A stretch of DNA of 64,000 bases from Leptodontidium sp. MPI-SDFR-AT-0119 (GCA_020726505.1 JAHLEZ010000054.1:34452-98451); one strand, 5' to 3'; numbered from the stretch's first letter, positions 1 to 11,448 are shown. Notes: generated by a model not told the origin, from the letters alone. Numbers and translations are program-made.

Positions 1-35
1 GCTTATCTCGAGCAAGTCAAGTCTTCCCTGCACTT

Positions 36-216
36 CTCGGGCGAGAGGCTCTTGTTCTTGTCGTGCCATTATCTCCTGATTTTCTCTCTGATCGCTCTTG
101 TTCTCTTGCGAGTCTGTCTTGCTCCTCTCGTGCGAGCCGCTCCTGTCCTTCTCGTGCAAGCCGTCCTCGTTCGCTTGCTAGTTTCTATTATTCTTCTCGC
201 TCGAGCGGTTCTTGTT
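36..216. repeat. Degenerate 21-bp repeats in low-complexity DNA
   Basis: Four related 21-bp units can be read at 36-56, 127-147, 151-171 and 196-216, each beginning CTCG and ending in a C/T-G-T-C/T-rich tail. They are irregularly spaced and diverged. The unit length is a multiple of three, and the plus frame gives a hydrophobic Leu/Val/Ala-rich reading, but there is no other sign of a gene. It is probably a decayed minisatellite. Confidence 0.5.
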
Positions 217-316
217 CTTCCCTTACCTGACCATTTCATGGATGATTTAAAATTGGAGAATCCAATAGTGATATATCACCTCAGGAGAGGGAGGACTAGG
301 ACGACTTGACTTGCCC

Positions 317-336
317 AAAAAAAAAAAAAAAAAAAA
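317..336. repeat. A20 homopolymer at the edge of the HET relic
   Basis: An uninterrupted run of 20 A residues. Recognisable HET-protein homology begins about 35 bases downstream, so the tract lies near the point where the relic loses its 5' part. Whether the two are connected is unknown. Confidence 0.9.
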
Positions 337-369
337 CACCCGGGATAAAGTACACAGATCTGAGGAAAA

Positions 370-1402
370 AACAAAAGAACGACGTCATGACTGATTACTC
401 GGACAGTTATAATTTCCGAGGATTACTGTTGGACGTCTCAAGACTATGTGTTGGGCGAGGAGATGTGGAAGCACTGCTTGTACTGGCCGAAAAGCCTGCA
501 GAGTCGAACCTTCCGAGCTGGATACCGGAGTTGAGTTGGGGAGCGTAAATGAGCGTTAGAGACAAATTTTTAAGTTGTCGATGCTCCAAGGCACCCGTCA
601 AAGCCTCATTGGATTATGCTGGTGGTGAACTACGTATCAGAGGCTACGTGGTTGATCAAACCCCTGAGTTTGACCCTGGAATCACTATGATTGGAGGCCA
701 ACCGCGCATTTCAGAGAGTCGCCTTTCATTGGGGGACGCCATCTACTTCCGTATCCAATTTATGTCGGTACATGCTTCTCGAGTGAGCTGCGACTATTCT
801 CCGGAGAGACCTTTTCGGTGAAAGGACGATTCTAGACTCAGATGATTGGGATAATGTCGAAATCGTATGGAGAACCGTCACTCTTGATCTTGGACCTGGA
901 TTGCCCACTCGGGAGATCAGCAAAGTCCACCAGACAGCGTGCTATGACGAGCAATTTGCTGCTATAACTACCCTAGTGTCGGGTGAAGACTCGGACTTAG
1001 GTCTCCCTGGCGATGAATACATAACCGTGATTGAAATTCATGATCAGATCTGGCGAAGCTATCAGTTGGCAAAATATCGTTGGAATGGCTGGGACCCGCG
1101 TGTTCTTGATCTAGCGACTAAACTTCATGTGCAGGATATTCTAAGAGGTGCCGTGCCCTACTTCCATGGAATGAAGCTCGCGTCAAGTTACTGTGGCCGG
1201 CTTGTGGCCCGAATCATCCGACCTGGTAGCAATTTTCAATGGCTGCCATGTTCCGTTTGTCATGCGACCGACGAAGAATAGCAAGTACCAACTCATTGGC
1301 TCATGCTATCTCCACGGTGTGATGCGGGGAGAAATGGAAGAGACCTTACCAAGTGAACCGACAAAAGGCCGATCGTTGGAGCAAGACTTTCTGCTGATAT
1401 AG
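370..1402 (+). pseudogene. Relic of a HET-domain protein (C-terminal half only)
   Basis: The translated pieces match what typically follows the HET domain in fungal heterokaryon-incompatibility proteins. First comes a DYS...SY stretch and then LPSWIPELSW near 510-540 (usual form LPSWVPDWS). A VRG-like IRGYVVDQ segment lies near 630-655, and the terminal part has FNGCHVPFVMR and YQLIGSCYLHGVMRGE near 1230-1330. The reading frame is broken. There is a TAA at 546-548, a change from frame 3 to frame 1 between about 820 and 900, and a change to frame 2 near 1190. The HET domain itself is missing upstream, where there is an A20 tract and low-complexity DNA. It is a dead fragment. Undetected introns could account for one break, but not for the missing 5' half. 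Confidence 0.72.
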
Positions 1403-1985
1403 GGAACGTATGTGATTTTTTTTTTTTTCCAGCACCACGCATACACTAGTTAGACATCCAATCAACAGTGCTTTTGTGCCCCAAATATCGTTTGAGTTCA
1501 CTGGAAGCCTTTCTTCACATTTGTACAGACCCGAAGTTACACGTTTTGAAGTCTGGAACAGTGATGTCAAAGTGTTGGGGGAAACGCCTCAAGCATACAC
1601 TGGAATCTCCAAAACTTCAACTCCAGAGTTTACAAAAGGGGTTTCCCATCTGCCATCACCTCGCCGAACCAATCATATCTCGACGAGATGTGATTTCCCC
1701 GCCAAACATTGCATCAGAGACCTGGATCTCAGCAGATGCGCTGTCGAGGTTTTGATTTTTGGGTAAGTGGGTTTAGTGGTCTGGCTGCTCTCCACAGCGA
1801 ATTCTGGGGGTTTGGCCAGGTAAATTTTAAGCGAGTTGTTTTTAACGAAGGTACTCCGCACCAGATCGACAGCAACATTGAAGGGGAGGAGGTAGGGGTG
1901 AGGTTAATAAAGAGTAGCGGCTATGTTTCAATCTTCATGTGTCTTTGAGTTTCCATATATTGAGCACCGCCCAGATCAGGAACCC
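1403..1985. other. Intergenic, no gene seen
   Basis: No convincing coding sequence. It contains a T13 tract (1416-1428) and then ordinary-looking DNA up to the 3' end of the Hsp70-like gene. Confidence 0.6.
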
Positions 1986-4105
1986 CTACAGTTTGTATCC
2001 CATGCCCTCCTTCTCATTCCAATACCATCGAGTTGGCTTTTCACCTTCCCTCGGAACGACAACAATCCCAAATTCACTCTCATTTTCTAAAATCAGCTCG
2101 TCGTCGACCACGGCCCTTTTTCGGAAGTCCTCCTCTACATGCTCTTCCGTATCTATCATTACAGCATCAAGATCGACTCCATCATATCTTGAATACAGGT
2201 CAGAATTTGCCTGGAACACTTCCCGTTTTCCGCTCTCCAGCTCCGTAGCTGTAACTCTCAAAACAGAATTCGAATCCAGCTCGAAACTGACCTCAATTAT
2301 GAGTTCCCCTGCTGGCCTCCTCGAAAGATCCGCCAGCTCAAGTGTTCCGAAGACTTTGTCGTTGATTACAAACGGTCGTTCGCCTTCGATGATATTCACC
2401 ACGACTTTCGACTGGTTATCATGTATCGTAGTAACATTGACAGCCTTCCGCGTTGGCAGGACAGAATTCCGTGGGATGACAGTTGTGTAAAGACCTCCAG
2501 CTGTTTCGATTCCAAGTGAGAGCCCGGTGATGTCAAACGCCCCTGTCCAATCTGACCTCGATTCGCCAGAAAGTATTTCCGCTTGATAGACTGCGCCACG
2601 GAGGACTGCTTGATCAGAAACAACTTCAGAGCGAACTTTCTTGCCGTCAAAGAAGGCTTCCAGGAAAGGTTGGATTTTGGAGACTTGATTCGGGTCTCCG
2701 GTCAGAATCAGGTGCGAGATATTGGTTGTCTGTAGCTTGGCCATGCCGAGAGCGGTTTCGATGTGCTTTATACTTCGTTCAAAGATGTCCTTGTGAAAGC
2801 TCTCCAGGTCTTTTTGTGTGATGGCGAGGGAGAACTCGTTGACCTGTATGGTGGCTTGCGGTTCAGCTGATAGTTTTTGCTCCACACTCTCGACTTGTGC
2901 CTTCAAACGCTCAACAATATTGGCAGCTGTCTTCAAGTCCAAGTCCCCCATCTTGGTCTGGAATTCTTGAATGGCGTACTCCAGTAAAGCATTATCCAAA
3001 TCATACCCACCAATCAACCTATCCCCCGCAGCACCCAATATCTCGAAGATCCCCATATCAATGCTGGAAACAGTGACATCAACGCTCTTCTCTCCAAGAT
3101 TGTAGACAACGACTAAGTCCTCACAATCCGGGCTTGTGCATTCCAATCGATTAAGGTAATGACCAATACTCGCTGCTGTTGGCTCGTTGACGAGGCGAAA
3201 AACATCAAGACCAGCCGTCGTGGCTGCGTCCTTCGTGGCCTGACGCTGATCATCGTCGAAATATACCGGGACAGTCATGACAGCTGAAGTTGCTTCCTTG
3301 CCATAGTACTCGTTGGCCGCAGTCTTGAGCTTCTTCATTACTTCGGCTTGGACTTCTTCTGGAGTAATGAGCTTGTCTTTGCCGTTGATGTGAAGTTTGA
3401 TGACGGCTTTATCATCTTTGATGATCACGTCGTAGGGTAATGAGTCAATGTCACGCTGAAGTGAAGGGTCTTTAGAGTACTTGCGACCTAAGAGCCGTCT
3501 GAAGGGAAGATTAGATTGGCTCTTTTAAAATCCATGGGACGATGTGCATACCTGACATCAAAGATAGTGTTCTTGGGATTAGCTAGAGCTTGTTCCCTGG
3601 CTTGATGGCCGACCAGCACTCCATCGTCTGTGTATGCAACATAATTCGGTGTTTGGAGTTGGCCATCGTTGTAAAATATCTCCATGCTACCCGAAACAGA
3701 TGCTCCAACCATGGAGTACGTTTCGCCAAACTCGATGGCAATGACTGTACAAAGTATTGTTGTCAGCCAGTATAACCTTTAGAAAGGGTCTCCTCCAGAC
3801 TCTCAGAGATCAATACCATGTGGATATTCCGATTCATACTCGTAAGCGTTCCCACAGTAGGGAGCCGGTTGTTCAAGCTCAGGTTGTGGCGTAGTAGTTG
3901 GTACCAGTTGAACATTGTTCCGAGGATTCTGTATATACAAAACTAAACTGACACATGAAGCCGCGAGGGCACCGAGAAACGCGAGCAGTATCCATCGCGG
4001 TACGCTCAAGTTGAAACTGTTGTTGCTCCGCCCTGGCTTCTGCCCGGACGCAAGCTTTTGAGCTCTGGAAGGATTGCCCTCCGGTGAGACCTTGACAGCT
4101 GTCAT
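1986..4105 (-). CDS. Membrane-anchored, divergent Hsp70-like protein
   Basis: Three exons, 4105-3817, 3744-3552 and 3498-1986, joined in frame by introns of 72 and 53 nt, give 664 residues. Residues 1-35 are polar, 37-59 form one transmembrane segment, and the Hsp70 nucleotide-binding domain starts near 97 with VIAIEFGETYSMVG, the place of the usual VIGIDLGTTYS. The segments DDDQRQATKDAA and LVNEPTAASI are well kept. The second phosphate loop is not: YNLGEKSVDV replaces FDLGGGTFDV. A substrate-binding beta domain follows, but the alpha-helical lid is mostly absent and there is no HDEL-type tail. The layout suggests a type II protein with the Hsp70 part in the ER or secretory lumen. ATPase activity may be reduced or lost. 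The start is the ATG at 4105; upstream in-frame sequence offers only a GTG. Confidence 0.85.
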
Positions 4106-4602
4106 ATTGCCGTAATAAGTTTCGTCAAAAATTCTTGTGTGATATAGAGTTCGACAGTACACATAAATTTGAGAGGGACCAAACTTCGTTATCTACTGTG
4201 TCTGTTGATGGGACTCGTGAACGAGACCTGTCCTCGTCCTAAACCTCGTATTAAAATCCAGCAGGATCGTGAGTCATCAAGAGGCTTGCTTGGCGCCGCA
4301 ATCCATCATATCTGTCATCGAAAAAAGAGACAGACATCAAACTGTCAAGTATATCTGGTCTTGGGAGATTGTGTGTCGTTGCCAGGAATTTCAGCAAACG
4401 AGAAGGCGGAAAGGTTGTGTCAGTCGATGGGTGCCTAGCTGGGCAAGTCAATATGTGTCCTTTAGCGACCTTCCCCCCACCATCCCCCTGAAGAGCAGCC
4501 GAAGCTCGCCTAACACCAGAGCAACCATAGAGAAACAAAACAATGGTCAACAAGTATCAAAATTGGGCCTAGAATGTGCTATGTCTACCGTTTAGATGTC
4601 AT
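4106..4602. other. Intergenic, no gene seen
   Basis: This lies between the 5' end of the Hsp70-like gene and the 3' end of the dehydrogenase, which are transcribed in the same direction. Open frames here lack any family resemblance. It presumably holds the Hsp70-like promoter and the dehydrogenase 3' region. Confidence 0.6.
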
Positions 4603-5450
4603 TCATTTCGGAAACTTCACTCCAGATATCTCCTCGCAAACTCTCAAGAACTCTTCCTGGAGGCCCTGATCACTGGCCACCGGATGTTGGCCTCCCTTAC
4701 CACCCTGAGCAGCATAATACTTCCCACTCCCAATATCTTTTGGATCACCCGTGGCAAGCCAGACCAACATATCATTGGATTTTTTCAAGGAATCGGGTGC
4801 TGAAGAACCTCCCATCTTTGTCTTCACCCAGCCGGGGTCTAGAGCATTGCTCGACACTTCGGGCCAATGCCTCGCTACTCCCAGCGCGAGGATGAGGTCC
4901 ATCAATCTATTGAGAATTAACATTGACAGCCAGGGCGAGAGAAACGAAGTACGAGAATCGGAAAAAGAAGGACGAGAACTCACTTCGAGTCACCATAAGC
5001 CTGGAACCCATCCCACTTCTTCTCCTTCCACCCCACATCCACCATACTCTCATTCCCACCCCTATGCAAGCTCGAACTCACATAGACCAACCTGTTCGGC
5101 CTCTCCATCAACGCAGTAAGAATGTACGGTGCCAAAGCATTCACAGCAAACAACTGCGCAATTCCATCTTCCGTCCTCCTAAAAGCCTGGCCATACCCAA
5201 CACCAGCATTGTGGACTACCGCATCAAATACCCCAATTTCATTTGCCTCAAGTGCCAATTTCTTAGTTTCAGCAATACTACTGAGATCCGCAACGAGGAT
5301 ACCAGCAGCACCAGGCGTTTTGGACACAGTCTCTTTTGCTCGCTCGGCGCTCCGCGCGTGGAGTGTTACGGCGTGTCCTTGAGCGATGAGGGATTTGGCG
5401 AGGTTGTGGCCGAGACCATCTGAGGAGCCGGTGATGAGTATACGTGCCAT
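4603..5450 (-). CDS. Short-chain dehydrogenase/reductase (SDR)
   Basis: Two exons, 5450-4984 and 4906-4603, with a 77-nt intron (GTGAGT...AATAG), encode 256 residues, the usual size for a classical SDR. The Rossmann nucleotide motif is near the N terminus (ITGSSDGLGHNLAKSL, the TGxxxGxG pattern). It is followed by an acidic turn (VADLSS), then HNAGVGYG (the NAG motif) and VYVSSS with the catalytic Ser. The Tyr-x-x-x-Lys pair is YGDSK, split across the splice site, and DPGWVKTKM follows. It should therefore be an active NAD(P)-dependent oxidoreductase, probably soluble. The residue after TGSSDGLG (HARSAER, an Arg) suggests NADPH preference. The substrate cannot be told from sequence. Confidence 0.88.
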
Positions 5451-6019
5451 TTTAAAAAAGGTAAACCGAGATCGATGGTTGATTGAATGACGGTAAGTGA
5501 GGATAGTGGATGCGGGGTAGTATACTTTCGTATCGGCGATTAGTTCGGGTAGGTGCTTTTAAATCCGACGCTCCTGAATGCTAAAAGCTCATGCGACATT
5601 GGGGAAGTTGAATTGAAACTATTAGTTCGAGATTGACTATTTAGTGTACCAAACGATCTAAACGTAACTATGATCATATCTACTAGACGCTGCATATTTG
5701 CAGTCGCCCATATACACAGACCTAATCACTATGTATTTAGCGAGTCCGCTCTCTTAAATCTTCAAAACCTAAACATCATGAAGGCTTCAACAAAAAACAG
5801 ATCTCTTGTATGTCTCATAAAAATCCTGAGAACTACTAGGCCATATCTTGTAAGTGCGGTTTCTCCGCTTTTCACCCATTATCTCTCCGCGACGTAGCTT
5901 TCCCGCTGAAGTTTAAGATCTCGCAATCGTCGTAGATTCGTAGACCTGCTATTTACTTAATTTCTCAAGGCGACGCAAAAAGAACAATCGACCTTATCTT
6001 GTTAAAAGTTGCAACGTTC
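5451..6019. other. Intergenic, no gene seen
   Basis: AT-rich spacer between the 5' end of the dehydrogenase and the 3' end of the HET gene. No open frame has recognisable content. Confidence 0.6.
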
Positions 6020-7686
6020 TCAAATCCAAAGCCAAGCTGATAGCTTTCTCGGGCAAAAGCTCCTCTCGCTTTGGCACTCTCCATTGTTCCCGTACAACGA
6101 ATTCTGCAGTGCCCATGAGCGAGGCGTTTCGAACTGGCCATCATCCATAAGAAGAACTGCTCTCTCTATGACGGAATAACGGTCTCCTTTCAGGCGAAGG
6201 ATAGCTATCACGTCGCAATTGTCAAAAGCGCAAACGACGTCCGTCAACTTGGTGTTCACGGGAGCAAGCCCTGCACGGCCGGTGTCATCGAAGAACATGC
6301 AAGGCTCTTTATCACCGACGTCGTGCTTTCTTGTGTTTGATCCAAACGTAGTTGTGTCCACAGGCTAGCGTTAAGCTGTTGCCATGGTCTCTGAAGTCTG
6401 TTCTCTCCATCGGTCCTGAAGTATTCTGCAACAAACTCAACCCCCCCCTTGACCCCACAGGAAAAATTGTTGAAGATCGGCATGACTCTTCCTCTGATGG
6501 CTTTCTTGGTCGTCTCAAGTTGACTGTGAGTCAGTGGGGTGTCAAATTTCATTGTCTGAAGTTTCGAGATAGTTCCGATCTCGTAGCCCAACGCACCAAC
6601 GTAGAGTTCTGGTGAATTTCTGAATACTGGAAGCGGGGTGTCAACTTCCCCCTTGAATGTTCGTTGCAGGAACTGGCTGTAAGATACCAGAACCCTGCAG
6701 TCATCATATTTCTGTAACATGATAACATCTACAAACACCTCGGACACCGTTTTCGAATAATCAATCTCCAGGTCTCCTCCCGCCTTGGCGAGACCATCAA
6801 GTCCGTAGATCTTGTCTCGAACGTCCGCACACTTCGAGGAGGAAAAAGCCTGTAGTAGAGCCCTGAGCGGTGCCTTTTGGAGGTCGAAAATTGTATGATG
6901 TACAGCGAGCTTGATGGCCTGCAAGTCAAAGACGTGGAGCGCGCTCTCCTGGACAGAAGCTTCCCAGCTATACCTGCAGCGTGCCCGAAAAGTGTCAAGC
7001 TGGTCCCAGGAGATGTAAGAGTTTCCACATTGAATCCTCGCATCTCTGGCAACCAAGCATTCTTGAACGATCCAGAGCCGCGACCAGTATGCTCTCTCGA
7101 ACAGCCGCCTTATGGGCCCCAACTGCTCGGGGCGAAATTCCTCATCGTGATGATGGCACCATAAAGCACCATTTTTGCGATAATTAACAGAAACAATACA
7201 CCTCAGAGCCTCGTCGCTGTTATCGTTGCGAACTCCTAGCCATACCAATACCCTCTAAGAGTTGCGGTATATACGGCTTATCTGTATTGCCTGGTGGTTT
7301 CGCTCTGCGATATTTCCTTGGTTGATGCTGAGAGCGTCGACCCAGAGTATTCTATCACTTTCGCTCCTGAGATGCAACAGCGCGTGCAGCAAATTCTGCC
7401 TAACGAAGATTCCTCGCCTGTTGACAGTAATCCTCTTGTCACACTCTGGCTCGCCCCATGCATAGGACAAGGCTTCCCATTCTGGCGCCTTGTCCATCGC
7501 AAATTCCTTCAGAGTGCATTTTATTTCTGTGGAATGAGCTAATACAGGGTGCAGGATGAGTAGTCGTATGTATCCTGCAGGGAGGTCCGATCCATAAAGG
7601 GACCTGGCGGAGGAGACGCCGTAGGACGAGCGGCCCAAGAGACCTGGCGAGAATGAGGAAGAAGGTGCAATACCTTGGCCAGACAT
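6020..7686 (-). pseudogene. HET-domain protein gene interrupted inside its HET domain
   Basis: Reading from the ATG at 7686, the HET domain is clear: YIRLLILHP, then PEWEALSYAWGEP and RILWVDALSINQ. Immediately after RIYRNS there is an in-frame TAG (7257-7255), followed in the same frame by RVLVWLG and then WSRLWIVQE, the normal continuation of a HET domain. A single base change (GAG or CAG to TAG) therefore splits an otherwise intact domain. A second break follows. The frame running from 7254 stops near 6256, while the C-terminal part of the family (FFDDTGRAGLAP, DVVCAFDNCDV) is read in another frame from about 6360 to 6020. That second change could be an unrecognised intron. HET proteins trigger cell death after fusion of unlike hyphae. 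This copy looks inactive. Confidence 0.8.
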
Positions 7687-8325
7687 TGTGAGGTAAGCCT
7701 GAGCTTGAACCTCTGCTGAAAAATCACCCACAAAAATTTTGACGTGGACTGGGGTTAAAAGTTATTTACAGCCGAAGAGCTTCAAGATGAACTTGCTACT
7801 AGGCTGCTGGCCATGTCACAGCGTGCAGCCCCCGAACGCCACATTTGCTCACCGAGCTTTGAAGCTGGGATTGGTCACCCCAGCTCCTACCCCCCAATAA
7901 CTTTCTGACCAACACAGAAAAAAGAGAGAATTCCAGGTGGCAATTGCAAAGACATTCTTCCAATCAGAAAGAAAAAGAGAAGGAAGCAAATTGAAGTCGC
8001 ATTGTGTTCTGGACACTTGTCCCATGATGGGGGAATATGCTACAAGACTGCACTTTGGTTTCCTCGAACTCCAAATCAACTCTGAGGCAAAGGATCAATT
8101 TGGATTGGTGACTATCGTTACCTTGAAGCCTATTACCATTGATGGGCCTCGTAGCCGTAGCCGCAGGCCTCTTGCAGACGTAAGCTTTGAGTAAGCTCCA
8201 TGAGCTCCAAGAGGCGATGTCGTGTCTGCTGCTCTCAGCATGCAGCCCAGTAATTTCGGTCGTACATATCTGACGTTCCTTCGCGCCTCATGGGAGAGTG
8301 AAAATGGGCAATTCCAACCTCTCCT
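7687..8325. other. Intergenic, no gene seen
   Basis: This lies between the 5' end of the HET gene and the 3' end of yaf9. I see no coding sequence or repeat in it. Confidence 0.6.
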
Positions 8326-9159
8326 TCAACCTCCCTTCTGCAGCCTTTCCAGCAACGCCTGCTTCTCCTTAATCTCCTTTTTCATATCCTCCGTCAACTC
8401 ATTGACCTTGACAAGCGCATTCTCCAGCTTCTTCAACTCCAGCTTCTCCGTCTCACGACTATAAGGTTGTTCCGGCCTCTTGGTCAATGGGATATTCGCC
8501 GTCCTGTCTCCCACACTCCCCACCATTCCACCCTTCATAACCCTCGTGCCCTTGCCACCACTACCCTTCACTCTCTCCATGGGACTCGTCAAGAGGTCGT
8601 AGAAGTTCTCATATGGTTCGTTGAAGAGTTGCTCTTCGTATTGCCAGGATGTGATCTGAGGCGCGTTGCGCATCTTCTCCTTCTCTTCCTCGTCGCCGTA
8701 GGGGTGGAGTGCCAGGTGGTGGTAGAGGGTCTGAGGTTTCTCGAGAGACTCGGGTGTATAGTAGAGCTTGATCGTGATCTCGAATTCTCCCCATCCCGTT
8801 TCGTGGACTTCGAATGGGTCGCCAGGTTGGACATCGTCAACCACTGTAAGAATGCATCAGCCATTTCCATTCAACGCTCCACCCCGCTTCAACTCAGGCG
8901 CCTTGGGAGGTTTGCAGAACTCACTTCTCAGCGGATTCGGAATCGACTCATGCAGCTTAAATTGTACTTTCTTGCACCAGTAGGTGATATCTGTATCATC
9001 GACGCCCTTGACAAATACCGTCCATGAATGCGTATGATCCGCGGGTGTGCCTGGTGGCTTTGGATTCTCGTCGCTGAATTTCCTGGCCGTGGTGCCGTAG
9101 ATGAAGGGTCTGTATATCTGTACGCCTTTGACGCGCTTTTGGGTATTGGGTGGTGCCAT
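8326..9159 (-). CDS. yaf9: YEATS-domain protein Yaf9 (NuA4/SWR1 subunit)
   Basis: Two exons, 9159-8925 and 8843-8326, separated by an 81-nt intron (GTGAGT...TTACAG), give 250 residues; yeast Yaf9 has 226. The YEATS domain fills roughly residues 5-125. It begins [12 protein letters not shown] and includes [27 protein letters not shown] across the splice site, and [17 protein letters not shown]-terminal coiled coil (Glu/Lys/Leu-rich, ending near the stop) is the part that joins Yaf9 to its complexes. In yeast Yaf9 is shared by the NuA4 histone acetyltransferase and the SWR1 H2A.Z-deposition complex, and its YEATS domain reads acylated lysines on histone H3. The first ATG of the frame is used, and the N terminus matches the family. 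Confidence 0.95.
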
Positions 9160-9399
9160 GATGTGGTCGTCTGCGTCGCGCTTCTTCTGTCTGGGGATGG
9201 GTTTTCTGGTGTTTTTGTTGCGGCGGTTCTTGGGCGATCATGCCTGAGCCTGAGTTTTGGACAACCCAGGGGTGCGGATAAGGTTTAGTGGCGGGGTCTA
9301 GCTGCTGCACAGTGGTCAGTGCTTCGAAAGATCGATTTGGTTGATGTCGTCAGGCGATGTTTCTTGGGGATAGCTTCATAAACCTCAAATTGAGGAACG

Positions 9400-10369
9400 A
9401 TGTCTGCTACGAAAAAGCTTATTGTTTGCGGTGGGAATGGCTTCTTGGGTTCGAGGATATGTAAATCTGCAGTTGCCAGAGGATGGGATGTGACTTCAAT
9501 CAGGCAAGTCCTTACCTATCCTATTCTCCTTGCTGCGGCTTCACCCACCAGCTTTCAACAGAAACAACAGTCCATTGGACATCTTACTGACAGATATATA
9601 CAGCCGCTCCGGTGAACCGACATGGTCATCTGTCACATCTTCCAACAGCCCCCCATCCTGGGCTCACAAAGTAACCTGGGAACGCGCCGACATCCTCAAG
9701 CCGAAAACCTATGCTCCCCTCCTCAAGAATGCAGACTACGTCGTCCACAGCATGGGCATCCTCCTCGAAGCCGACTACAAAGGTGTAATATCCGGCAAAG
9801 AATCCCCCATCAGCGGTCTCAAACGCGCATTCTCCACCACGAAAGCCGGATCACAGAATCCCCTTTCGAGGAAACCAGACGAGGATCTGCAGCCGCAGGA
9901 GAAGGATGGCCAGGTGACATACGAGCTTATGAATAGGGATTCGGCTATAACTTTGGCGCAGGAGGCGAATAGGGAGAAGGTGCCTGCATTTGCGTATATC
10001 AGTGCTGCGGGAGGGGCGCCGGTTCTTCCTGCGAGATATATCCAGACGAAACGGCAAGCAGAGAGTACGATTAGTAGCGAGTTTCCTACGATGAGGAGTT
10101 TCTTCATTAGGGCGGGCTTCTTGTATGATAGCTCGAGGTCGTTCACGGTACCATTGGCTGCTATGACTGGGCTGGGTGCCGCATTCAATGGTCTCACTGG
10201 TGGCATTTTTGGAGGAATTATGGGAGCTGCGGGTGTGAAGCCTCTGAAGGCAGATTTGGTGGCTGATGCAGTGGTGGAGGCTCTCAGTGACGATGCTACC
10301 AAAGGACCAGTGGAGTTGAAGGAAATTGAGGAACTGGCTCAGAAGGCTTGGAGGAAGGGGATGCTCTGA
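9400..10369 (+). CDS. coq11: Coq11-like mitochondrial NAD(P)-binding protein
   Basis: Two exons, 9400-9503 and 9604-10369, encode 289 residues. The N terminus carries the dinucleotide-binding motif GGNGFLGSRIC, typical of extended SDR/NDUFA9-like proteins. It continues as VTSISRSGEP across the splice junction, then VTWERADILKP, HSMGILLE, FAYISAAGG and YIQTKRQAE (Tyr-x-x-x-Lys). The order and wording match yeast YLR290C/Coq11, a mitochondrial protein of the coenzyme Q synthome. The 100-nt intron starts with GC, not GT (AG|GCAAGT), and ends in ATACAG. Using that donor restores the conserved SRSGEP motif. The gene is separated from yaf9 by a 240-bp divergent spacer that probably serves both promoters. 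Confidence 0.88.
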
Positions 10370-10477
10370 GCAGACGGAGAATGGATGGTTCTGAACCTTG
10401 GCATGTAGCCTTGCATTGTACTATATGTCCTGTACAAACCCAACTCCCTGGTATCACGCCACCCATCCAGTACAAAT

Positions 10478-11448
10478 TTATATCATTGTGCCACGCTCGA
10501 AACTGTCCCTGATCTCTGCAGTATACTTTGAGGAGTTAGCATAAATCGCAGACGTGCGAACAAAACTAAACATACCTTGTTGTAAAACCTGTTCAATTTC
10601 TGGTTGAACTGCTTGTTCTTGTCATTGATGTACGTAACGTCGCCCTCGTCACCATTCGCGCCCATTCGCTCTCTCCTCTTCTTCAATCTCGCTTCTTCGG
10701 CCTCTGTCAAGTCCTTGACAAGCCTGTCTACAGCATCCTTTGGCGGTTTATGTTCAACGAAGCCAGTGGAGTCTGCAGTCGAGTAGAATGTGCCGTCCTT
10801 ATCCACCGCAACCAATTCTCCATCCTCCGTTTCAACAATCTCTAGGCCTCCACTAGCCGCAGCTTTCTCTATCGCCTCGTTCTTTTGCTTCTCGTAGTAA
10901 TCCATGTCCACTTTCAGATCTCGTATCTGACGCTTGTAAACCTTCCTACTGTCCTGTCGGTAGTCTTGGAAAGCTTGGTCGTCTCGATGAGCATCCTTCT
11001 TCTTGATGCGCTTGTCCCATCGTTCGCTCTCCTCGATCGTCCAATCCCACGCCCTCTTCCGCTCGAAGTCGCCTCCCGAAATCTCAGTATCCGCTTTCAG
11101 TAAATTGTGTGACGCGATTGCGGATTTTCGGTTCAGAGATGTGAGGAGGTTCGGGTCTGTAGCTAGGCGCTGCGACTCAAGGGTTGCTTCTTTCAAGTTC
11201 TTCTGCGCTCCGGTTTTGGCGCGGGCTTGTAGAGCTTTGAACCGTTCCATGCGCTCTTTTGCCTTTGCTGCTGCGTCTGAGGTCGATTCTGCTGAAGTGG
11301 TTGCTTCTGGTTCTGCCACTGATGTCTCTTGAGGGGGTGCAGGTGCCGCTTCTGGTGCTGCATCTGCCTCAGGGGCTTTCGAGGAGGAAGGGGCCTCGTT
11401 CGCTGGCTCGGCCGTCGCCCTGGTCTTGCGTTTCTTTGCTGGAGGCAT
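10478..11448 (-). CDS. syf2: Pre-mRNA splicing factor Syf2
   Basis: Two exons, 11448-10576 and 10525-10478, with a 50-nt intron (GTATGT...CAAAG), encode 306 residues. A basic nuclear-signal-like start (PPAKKRKTR) leads into an Ala/Glu/Pro-rich disordered region to about 75. The SYF2 domain follows, with RMERFKALQ, KRAWDWTIEESERWDKR, DQAFQDYRQDSRKVYKRQI and NKQFNQKLNRFYNK. The last 15 residues, ending SFERGTMI, are on the second exon and match the family's C terminus. Syf2 belongs to the Prp19-associated (NineTeen) complex of the active spliceosome. An in-frame ATG lies 66 bases upstream (11514), but the start at 11448 fits the family better. Confidence 0.93.
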
